A stretch of 64,000 nucleotides of DNA from Rickettsia typhi (lineage in GTDB: Bacteria > Pseudomonadota > Alphaproteobacteria > Rickettsiales > Deianiraeaceae), in NCBI GenBank assembly GCA_945881985.1, contig CAMCVL010000009.1, positions 1 through 64,000 of the forward strand. The letters run 5' to 3'. This document shows, piece after piece, positions 49,927 to 59,600 of the stretch (position 1 is its first letter; each line of letters starts with the position of its first letter). Both the position numbers and the translations under genes were made by a program. The notes under the pieces are model-generated. The model was not told the DNA's origin and did no database searches. It saw only the letters and a program-made list of their open reading frames with translations.

Positions 49927-51648
49927 CTAACCAATGCCGTTAATACCCTGCGACTCGTGGCGTAAAATGTCTTTAACATTTGTCCTTAAATCCTCTTTTT
50001 TCTCCTCCTTGATAAAAGATTGCGAAAGGTTAGTTTGCTGCTCTGCGTAGTCCTCAAGCAAGGCGGGGTCATTGATTTGAAAGGCTTGGGTTTTTTTAGG
50101 CATTTTATCCTCAATTTTAAGCTCGTCTACAATAAATCTTTTAAAGCTATTAAGCGAGAGCCTGTACTGGCTTAAAACTAAAGGGTCGGTAATGTAATTT
50201 TTTGCAGCTTCAAAATTAGTGTTTTGATGCAACAACCAGTAGTGACTAAGCCACTGCATTATTACAGGGTTATCCTTTTTTACCTGCTCTGCAATCAGGG
50301 TTTTTGTTTTGGGGCTTAAGTTGTGCCAAAACATAGCCTCGGGGTTAAAGCCGCTTGTTTGATGAAAGCCAGACTGACTAATTGCCCTCTTGTCCTTTAT
50401 TAAATAATCTGAACTTGACGGCTTATACCTTGAACCACCAACATTAGAGGCAAAAAACACCTCTCTGTAACTTGGTAAAAACATTTGACTATAGTAAGGC
50501 TCGGTTTGAAGCTTAATTTGATGACTTGATACATCCTTAAAAACAGCCTCAAGCACAGGCAGGGCATCCTTAAACTGTTTAGCTGAACTTGGTTTGTCGT
50601 TTATCAACTGCGATGAGAGGTTGTTAAAATAAGATTCACTTTCCATTAGATGTTGTGCGGCAGAGCCTTGGACTGTTGTGCTAAAATTAAATCCTTCAAG
50701 AGAGTTGGCTCTTGAAGAGCCGTTTATAGCAAGGCTACGATTAATTGTTGTACCCCTGCCTATAAAAATTGTTTTAAGATGGGGATAATTTAACATTTGC
50801 AGCTGCAGCTTTAATGTAAGCCACAAGTTGCCAGTGTAAGTTTTGCGGGCGTTTAGGTCGCTGCCGGCAATCATGATTGTATCAATATCTCTGTCGTTTT
50901 GACAGACTTTATTAAAGACTTCCTCTTCAATAAAGTCTTCCACAAGAGGAATGATTTTAGCCTTAAAGCCAGCCTTTTGCATTAAGTTTTTTAATATGTC
51001 AACTTGCTCATGGCTGTTGCAATTTGCAATTATTATCTCTGGTGCCATGTTAAAGCCATTTTCTTTGTTTAGCCTTGCAAGCTCGGCAAGCTTGTCACTA
51101 ATATCTTTACACCCAGCTTCGCTAAGCAAATCCTCGCCCGCTATGCGGTATTGATAGGTGTTGTATAAAGCTTTTTGCTGCATTGATAGGTCGTAATCTA
51201 CCTCACATATATCGGTATAAGAACAAGGAATTTTATTTTGTAAATAATCAAATTGCAAGCCATCTGTGTAATGTAACAACTTTTGTTCCATTTTATTTTG
51301 TTGACATAAAAGTTTATAGCGGTAAAAATCACTCCCGCGATAATAATTTAATAGATAATTATTTATTGCAATTTGTTGCATTAAGTTGGCTATTGTAAAA
51401 AACCCTGTTTTGTTTTTTGTTTGATGGTGCCCGTCGTGGTCGGTTGCAAACCAAAGCTTTACATCAACTTTGCCTAGTTTGTTGTAAGCAGGCAGCTGAG
51501 GCATTTTTTTGTGATAAAAATCAGCCTCTTTAATTACGCAAGGTGCCTTGGTATGGTTTAAAAATACAGGATTATTTGGGTGTGAAGTTAAAACTAAATT
51601 AATTTGTTTTGTGAAATTCTTTTTGCTTAGATTGTATTGCGTATTCAT
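49927..51648 (-). CDS. divergent, short phosphoenolpyruvate-carboxylase-like protein
   Basis: 573 aa; LVLTSHPNNPVF, KLWFATDHDGHHQTKN, IPLVEDFIEEEVF, IMIAGSDLNARKTYTGNLWLTLKLQ, IFIGRGTTINRSLAI, NVGGSRYKPSSSDYLIKDKRAISQSGF in the same order as PEPC motifs. Confidence 0.5.
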   Translation of the reverse strand: MNTQYNLSKKNFTKQINLVLTSHPNNPVFLNHTKAPCVIKEADFYHKKMPQLPAYNKLGKVDVKLWFATDHDGHHQTKNKTGFFTIANLMQQIAINNYLLNYYRGSDFYRYKLLCQQNKMEQKLLHYTDGLQFDYLQNKIPCSYTDICEVDYDLSMQQKALYNTYQYRIAGEDLLSEAGCKDISDKLAELARLNKENGFNMAPEIIIANCNSHEQVDILKNLMQKAGFKAKIIPLVEDFIEEEVFNKVCQNDRDIDTIMIAGSDLNARKTYTGNLWLTLKLQLQMLNYPHLKTIFIGRGTTINRSLAINGSSRANSLEGFNFSTTVQGSAAQHLMESESYFNNLSSQLINDKPSSAKQFKDALPVLEAVFKDVSSHQIKLQTEPYYSQMFLPSYREVFFASNVGGSRYKPSSSDYLIKDKRAISQSGFHQTSGFNPEAMFWHNLSPKTKTLIAEQVKKDNPVIMQWLSHYWLLHQNTNFEAAKNYITDPLVLSQYRLSLNSFKRFIVDELKIEDKMPKKTQAFQINDPALLEDYAEQQTNLSQSFIKEEKKEDLRTNVKDILRHESQGINGIG

Positions 51649-51974
51649 ATTTTTACTAAAAATAAAATTTTACAAGACAAAGTATAAAAAAAATAAATAA
51701 AAGATATATTGCATTGTCAAGTATTTATTTGTCAAACAAAAATTATCTTAAGTGATTCAAGGCACCTTCAATTGCAACTTTGCAAGCCATTTGTGGTGTA
51801 AGTTAAAAATTTAATTAAATTACATTTTTTAAAAAAACTTAGCAATCATTGGGATAAGATAGAATAAAATGTTGATTAGTTATCAAAAATTTTAAAAATA
51901 CATTAATTTTGCCAGTGTCAATCTATTTTTTACCTTACTTTGCTACAATTTTTAGATTTGCAAAACATAAACTT

Positions 51975-52026
51975 GAAAAACATTACCAAAAGTATTGACA
52001 ATGTAATTTGGATAAATAGAATAAAA
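51975..52026 (+). promoter_or_regulatory. promoter repeat A1: TTGACA (51995-52000) - 16 - TAGAAT (52017-52022)
   Basis: Near-identical block at 52996-53046. Confidence 0.7.
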
Positions 52027-52099
52027 TCTTGTTTTTGATAGAATGATAAGTTCTTGATAAACAATCTTGTAAAAAAATATTATTTATAATGTAAAGTAT

Positions 52100-52747
52100 A
52101 TGATAAAAACTATTTTAATTGGCGGGCTTTTGTTGGTGTCGGCATGTAATGTTGTGGGTAGCAAACCTGTAAAGCAAATAACTCAAGGTAAAAAGTTAAT
52201 GGTGGGTAAGATTGTATTGCAAGATGAATACGGACAGCCTTTATCCTCCGATGTAAAGCCTTGCATCACACAAAGCAACGGGGAGGAAAAATGTGAAATG
52301 ACGCGATTTAATTCCGCAGCTGTATCATCAAGCTCTGCACGCGATATGGATTATGTTATCTTTGAAGTTGAGCCGGGTGAGGCATATTTGTCAGAGATAA
52401 AACTTAGTAATTTTACTAACTCACCTAATCACAATGTGTTAAAAGCTGGCTACACAAGCGGCAAGATTGTACTTGCAAACCCTATTAAGCTTAATATCAG
52501 TTCAAATAAAGATGCAACTTATTTTGGAACCATTAATCTTACCACAAAAAAAGTTGTATCTGTAACTGACGAGCAAGATGATATTGTTGCAAGATTGTCA
52601 GAGCTCAATCGCACAGGTAAAGATATCAGCATAGCAAAAGATTTAGCAAAATCAAACAATACCGAGGCAAAGACTAAGATTAACTATGGTCTTTCTTGCT
52701 TGATGCTACTAAACTGTAAATGCGTATTTAAAAAATGCGATATATAG
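52100..52747 (+). CDS. hypothetical lipoprotein
   Basis: MIKTILIGGLLLVSAC lipobox. Confidence 0.65.
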   Translation: MIKTILIGGLLLVSACNVVGSKPVKQITQGKKLMVGKIVLQDEYGQPLSSDVKPCITQSNGEEKCEMTRFNSAAVSSSSARDMDYVIFEVEPGEAYLSEIKLSNFTNSPNHNVLKAGYTSGKIVLANPIKLNISSNKDATYFGTINLTTKKVVSVTDEQDDIVARLSELNRTGKDISIAKDLAKSNNTEAKTKINYGLSCLMLLNCKCVFKKCDI

Positions 52748-52756
52748 GCTTCATCC

Positions 52757-52976
52757 ACCACCCAAGTATCAGACCCATCCACCCCCTCTGCTCTCAGCAC
52801 TTTCTCATCTGGGGTGATGGAGTCTATGCAAAATCAGTTTAAAAGCTCCATGCCTACAATCATTGCAAGGCTTGCTTTAGGTGAGGACTTGGATAAGATA
52901 TGCTTAGACATGGCAGCAAGAATAACTCTTAGCTCTGTTACTGATCAAGCTCTTGTTCAGGCTGGAATATCTTCTC
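52757..52976 (+). pseudogene. orphan fragment of the giant RTX gene (repeat B1)
   Basis: 220 bp aligned without gaps to 54266-54485 with only a few mismatches; encodes MESMQNQFKSSMPTIIARLALGEDLDKICLDMAARITLSSVTDQALVQAGISS. Confidence 0.92.
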
Positions 52977-52995
52977 TCTTTTTTTACACAAACAT

Positions 52996-53046
52996 CAAAA
53001 ACATTACTAAAAGTATTGACAATGTAATTTGCATAAATAGAATAAA
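52996..53046 (+). promoter_or_regulatory. promoter repeat A2: TTGACA (53016-53021) - 16 - TAGAAT (53038-53043)
   Basis: aaaaacattactaaaagtattgacaatgtaatttgcataaatagaataaa matches A1. Confidence 0.7.
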
Positions 53047-53139
53047 GTGTTGTGTGTAAAAAATAGATATTTGCTTGTTGAAATAAATATTAAAAAATTA
53101 TTAAAATTTATTAAAAAATAGTTTGTTAAAAAAAATAAA

Positions 53140-53622
53140 ATGATAAAATGCCTACTTAAATTTGGCTTTAGGTTTGCTACAATTGCTACATTTGCAATGC
53201 TGCCAATAACTAACTTATCCATAGCCAAAGAAGAACCATATTTTGACCTACCAAAAAAAGACCCAAAGGAGCAGTGTGAGGAGGTGGCGAGGGTTTATAA
53301 AGAATGTAACAACATTAGTGATAATTTTCAAAAATGTGGCAATGTGCATGTTAAAGAAGTTCATTTTTATGGCAACGAAGGTAGTGACGGTCAAATTGAA
53401 GGGCCTGGGATTGTTGTAAAGGATGCTCGTAGTAACTATATTGGTACTTCCTTTTGGGGAAATGACGGTTTTTATGTTACGGAAGATTATTATGAATTTT
53501 TTCTTGTTAAAAAGCGTACAGATATTAAAGACTACAATGGTCTTTTTTTCTTTACAATTACAAACTGTTTAATTTTACCATCTTCTAAAAATATTTTTTT
53601 GAAATATGACAACAAAAATTGA
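53140..53622 (+). CDS. hypothetical exported protein, translationally coupled to the RTX gene
   Basis: Signal peptide MIKCLLKFGFRFATIATFAMLPITNLSIAK; 17-bp overlap with the RTX ORF start. Confidence 0.6.
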   Translation: MIKCLLKFGFRFATIATFAMLPITNLSIAKEEPYFDLPKKDPKEQCEEVARVYKECNNISDNFQKCGNVHVKEVHFYGNEGSDGQIEGPGIVVKDARSNYIGTSFWGNDGFYVTEDYYEFFLVKKRTDIKDYNGLFFFTITNCLILPSSKNIFLKYDNKN

Positions 53623-56600
53623 TTATCTAAATCCAATAACAAAAAGTTCGGATTTGTCTGAATTAATGACAAGTAACTTTGGACCAAGAAATCCAAAGGT
53701 TGGGTCGCAAAATCATGCAGGTTTGGACTATCGTGCTAAAACGCCGATACCAGTATATTCTGCAGCAGAAGGAAATATTTTAAAAACGGGTTATTCTGCA
53801 AGTTTTGGAAATTATGTTGTCGTTGAGCACTCAAATGGTCAATCCACATTGTATGCTCACTTGAGTGAGAACTCCTTTTTTAAAGTAGGGGAGTATGTTG
53901 ATTCTGGTATTCAAATTGGCACATCTGGAAATACAGGAGTTGGTACTGGGCCGCATCTTCACTTTGAAGTATTAACTCCAGAGGCAACGCAAAAAATATC
54001 CGAAACAAAATACGCTAGTGGATCTTTGGGCATTAAAGGCTCTCAGTATAGAGAAAACCCTCTCGCAGCCGACACTTCAAACGGAAAGTCTAAACAACCT
54101 ACCCCAAGCGGAGATACCCCAATCCCACCACTCTTGCAAAAAGCTATAGATGCAGAAAAGGCAAGTCAAGCTGGGCTTGAGGGGCACTCTGGCACCCAAT
54201 CCCAAGCCGATGGGCAATTACAAACAGGGCAAGAATCTCAAACCAATACATCAAGCACAACAGCAACCACCCAAGTATCAGACCCATCCACCCCCTCTGC
54301 TCTCAGCACTTTTTCCTCTGGGGTGATGGAGTCTATGCAAAATCAGTTTAAAAGCTCAATGCCTACAATCATTGCAAGGCTTGCCTTAGGTGAGGACTTG
54401 GATAAGATATGCTTAGACATGGCAGCAAGAATAACTCTTAGCTCTGTTACTGACCAGGCTCTTGTTCAGGCTGGAATATCTTCTCATAGTGTTATGGGGG
54501 CAACCGCAACTGCCTTATCATCCTTTGCTGCAAGTAGCATAATAATGAATAATCTTTATGGAGGGCAGTCTATGAAGTCCAAGGATTATGCAATTGCTGC
54601 TGCTAATATATCCGTGCAAACTATTGCAAACGAGGTTGCAATAAGGCTACAAGGCGAGGCTGCAATGCAGATTGCAAAAACAACCGCCTATAACACAGCA
54701 TATGCAAAAGCCATACAAACCATGGGGGCGGACGCAGCTAGCAAAGTGGCTAATGACGCAGCATTAAAAGCCGCTCCTCCGCTATCTCCGGCGGCTGCAG
54801 GCACCGTTGCTGCGGTTGTAAATATAGTGATGAATGTAGCACAAAACGGCCTACCTAAAAACCAAGAGGGCTATGAAAATCTTGTTGCCCAAAGTGCATC
54901 TGCCTTTGCAATAGCAGGGGCATGTGCCATGTTACCAGGTGCTGGCTGGGCTGTGGCGGCTGGTGTGGTTATTGGTGCTATAGTGTCTCAGCCGCTTACA
55001 AATTACTTTGACGAGAGCATTGACAACGCACAGGAGGCTCTTAGGGGGGTTGAGGATTCCTTTAAAGACCTGCTAAAAGGTAATATTGACGATGCAATTA
55101 AAGGTTATTTAAAAAATATTGGTGATTTTGCCGCAAACTCTTTTAAATCAGTCGTGCATTTTTTTGAAGGCTTGGGCAAGTCAATTAAAGGTTTGTTTGG
55201 CAGCGATGCACCGCCACCGCCTCCGCTTTTTACAATCCAGCAAAAAGAGGATGGCACTGGGCAAATTTTATATTCATTGCATGACGGTCGCACATTGCTT
55301 TTAACAGGTAACGGCACTGACGACGCAGTAGGCACGGACGCAGGCGAGACCTTAGCTGGCAACAATGCTGCAAACCTGCTTTTTGCAAAAGCTGGCAACG
55401 ACTACCTATACGGGCTTGGCGGCAAGGACACCTTGGTTGCGGGCGATGGGGACGACAACTTAAACGGTGGCGAGGATGATGATATTTTGGACGGAGGCTC
55501 TGGTAGCGACTATATTGTAGGCGGCAACGGGGCTGACACAATCGCGGGCGGCGATGGTAGCGACAAAATATACGGCGACAACGACAAAACAACCCCCACT
55601 TTACTTGAAGGCAATGACCAAATTGACGCCGGCAGAGGTAATGATGAGGTTTATACCGGCGGCGGTGATGATATTGTGCAGGGCTACTCAGGTAATGACA
55701 CAATCTTTGGTATGGATGGCAAGGATACCATTGACGGCGGCACAGGGGACGATACCATTGATGGCGGTGAAGGTAATGATGTTATTAGCGGCGGGCAGGA
55801 CGGCGTTTTAAACCAAGATGCAAATGGCAATTACACAGGCTACACTGACATTGCAAAAGCAAGACAGGACATTGCAACCCTTGAACCTCAAATACCAGAT
55901 ACAAAAAACAAATACAATGCAGCAGTTGCTGGTTTAAATACATATATTTTGCAAAATACCATTCACCGTTGGTATGGAAATAGCTTTATTGGCTCGGCTG
56001 AAATTCGCAACCAAAAACAAGCTATTGTTGACACTGCAAAAGCAAAGCTTGATGAAACGATAAAAACTGTTGAATCTGCAAAGCAGCTTATTATTGACAT
56101 AGAGCTTAGTGGAAACGACATTATAAATGGCGGCAACGGAAACGACCAAATTTTTGGCTTTTCTGGCAATGATACACTGAGCGGCGGTGATGGTAATGAT
56201 GTAATTTTGGCTGGATATGGCTCTGATACAATTGATGGCGGAAGCGGAGGCGACACAATCTACGCTGACGATGATGAGGAAGCCTACTTTAACGCTCTTT
56301 CTGCAACGGATTTGCTACCAAGCGAATTTAGCCCTGCTTTTGTCAACGGCGACGACACTATCAACTCGGGTGCTGGCGACGATACAGTATTTTTAATTGA
56401 AGGAAGCGACACAGTGAACCTTGGCGATGGTAGTGATACCCTGCAAAATCAATATGCAAATACAAGAGTCTACGCTGGGGATGGAAACGACAATATTGAA
56501 TCTATAGCAGGCGATAATGTAATTTACGGCGAGGGCGGCAACGATACAATCAAACTTGGCTTTGGTGACGACAGAGTCTACGGCGGCGAGGGCGGCGACA

Positions 56601-59600
56601 ACATAACTACTGGCGACGGCGATGATTATGTTGAAGGTAATACAGGGGACGACATTTTAACCTCAGGAGCTGGGGACGATATAGTTTTGGGCGGAGATGG
56701 CAGTGATGTGATTCAGGACGATAGCGGCTTAAACACACTTGATGGCGGCACTGGGGACGACTATATAATAGGCGGAAGTAATGCTGATACAATCATTACA
56801 GGAGTAGGAAATGATAATGTTTTTGCAGGTGCTGGGGACGATGTAATTGAAGTAAGTTCGCAAACCGCAAAGCTAACAGGCTCAGATGGAAATGATACTT
56901 ACAAAATCCAAAATCTTGCGGGTAATATTACAATCAACGACCTTGGAATTGCTGCGGACATTGACACAATTGAGTTTGAAGCAAGCAAACTTGGGAGCCT
57001 AAAAATGGTGCAAGATTCTAATGATTTAGTGATTTCTTTTACTGGTCAAACAGGTAAGGTTGTAGTGCAAAACCAATTTGCTGCCGATAAAACATCAAGA
57101 ATTGAAACTCTAAAGTTTGGCGATGTCTTGCTAAATATAACCTCTTTTATTGTAGGGACGGCAGGAAGTGATAAAATTATCGGCACGGATATAGACGACG
57201 CAATGCTTGGTACAGATGTTAAAGATGTAATATTTGGCGGTGCTGGCAACGACTTTATTGACGGAGGAGCAGGAGATGATGCAATTTACGGCGAAAGTGG
57301 CAATGATGTTATTAAGGGATCGGGCGACAAGGACATTATTTTTGGTGGCACAGGTGACGATACTTTAATTGGCAACGAAGGCGATGATATCTTGGAAGGC
57401 GGTGCCGGAAGAGATACATTTATCATTACAAAACCCAGCGATATTGATACCATTACTGACTTTACCACTGGGCAGGACAGGCTAGACCTCACGCAATACA
57501 GCCAATTTTCCTCACTTAAAACCTTGCAATACTTTAGTAAGACAATCACTCAAAACGGCAACGATTTACAAATTAACATTGATGGGCAAAGCTCTGTAAA
57601 TTTGCAAAACCAAAGTTTAGCAAATTTAATGCAGGCGGGGAATTTTATATTTAACTCCAAAGTCTCTGGCTTAGCAACCGATGGCAACGATATACTAAAT
57701 GGCACAGCAGGCAGCGATGTTATATCGGATGGCAAAGGCTCCGACATTATCACAGGCGGTGCGGGCTCTAATACATTTAAAATTACTCAAAACGCAGGAG
57801 ACATTGATACAATCACAGATTTTAACGCAGCTCAAGATAAGATTGACTTATCATTGGCAAGTAATTATGTTGACATTTTGCAACTTGATATTACTCAAAA
57901 AAATGGCGATACGATAATTTCTTTGGACGATAACCAAAAAATCCTTCTTGAAAATGTTAAGGCGGACAGCCTCCTTGCGCAAAACTTTAACTTTAACATA
58001 TTTAACGGGCTCCCGCAGGTGCAAAGATACTCAGGCAATATTGACTACGATTTTTCGCAGGATAATGTTATAGAGCAAACAACATCCGCAATTGCAGGCT
58101 CTGGGATGGATACCGCACTTTTTGAAAAACTTATTGCAAGCGGCATAGGCTACAACTCCTCAAACCTTTGGAATAGTGAAAATATATGGACCGAAGGCGT
58201 AAGTCATATTCTTGCAAATAATGAATATTATTACGAAACTGGTGGTAAACATTCGCATAACGAACTTGCAAGACCCACAACCTTTAATGGGGTAGATGAG
58301 CATGATTATCGGGTGCGAGTGGGTGGCATGTGGTGGAGACCAAAATACAAAACTGAACACGACAACGGAAACGACCGCATGTACGGTGCGTGGTGGAGCG
58401 AGACAATAAATGCAGGCTCTGGCAATGACGAGGTTTATGCTGGTGCTGGAGATGATAAGGTTTACGCAGGCACAGGCAACGACTATGTTGACGGTGGCAC
58501 AGGTGACGATAAGCTTTATGGCGAAAGTGGTAATGACGCACTCTACGGCGGGGACGGCAACGATTATCTGGACGGCGGTGCTGACAATGATTACTTAAAT
58601 GGTGGCAGTGGCAACGACACAATGCTTGGCGGTTATGGCAGTGATTTTTTGGAAGATACTCAAGGCAATAACATTTTTGACGGCGGATATGGAAATGATA
58701 AAATTGTTGCAGGGAGCGGCAATGATATAATTTACGGCGGTCAAGGTAACGACTCAATTATTGCCGGCGATGGTAACGACTTTATTGATGGTGATGGCTC
58801 AGCTTTTCAAAGATGGGCAACAAGGCAAGGTGGATATTGGGACTCTCAAAAGTGGTTTGCCGGCGACTTTAACGGCGACGGCAAGGATGACATCGGCAAA
58901 GTATTTAACGATAGAGGTAATGCAAGCACTGACATTCACTACTCAAATGGATATAGCTTTAACATATCAAGAATTGAAACAAGAGTTGGGGGATTTTGGA
59001 ACTCTCAAAAATGGATAGTGGGCGACTACAACGGCGACGGCAAGGACGACCTAGCAAATGTTTTTAATCATGGAGGCTCGGCTTCCATTGACCTGCACCT
59101 ATCAAACGGATATTCCATGACAAGCTTTAGGTCGGTCACAAAACAAGGCGGATATTGGGACTCTCAAAAGTGGTTTGCTGGGGACTTTAACGGCGACGGC
59201 AGGTCGGACCTTGCTAAGGTATTTAACGATGGAGGCTTGGCTACTATAGATGTTCATTTGTCTAATACAAACAATACATTTTCAATTCAAAGATGGGCAA
59301 CAAGGCAAGGTGGATATTGGGACTCTCAAAAGTGGTTTGTGGGCGACTTTAATGGGGATGGCAAGGATGATATTGGCAAGGTATTTAACGATGGAGGCAG
59401 TGCAACAACGGACATTCACTACTCAAATGGTTTTAGCTTTGGCATATCAAGAGCCGAGACAAGAGCAGGCGGATTTTGGGAATCTCAAAAATGGATAGTG
59501 GGCGATTACAACGGGGACGGTAAGGATGACCTAGCAAATGTTTTTAACGATGGCGGATTTGGCAGTGCCGATATACATTACTCAACTGGTAATTCTTTAT

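Noticed and set aside
52814-53059. 81-aa ORF as an independent gene
   Set aside because: It is the duplicated RTX fragment (B1) running out into promoter repeat A2; treated as a gene remnant.
55230-55703. 157-aa minus-strand ORF (and similar antisense ORFs, e.g. 58284-58757) opposite the RTX gene
   Set aside because: Antisense shadow of the repetitive GGxGxD codons; composition (HHRRRYKPHH..., RCRQ...) is not protein-like.
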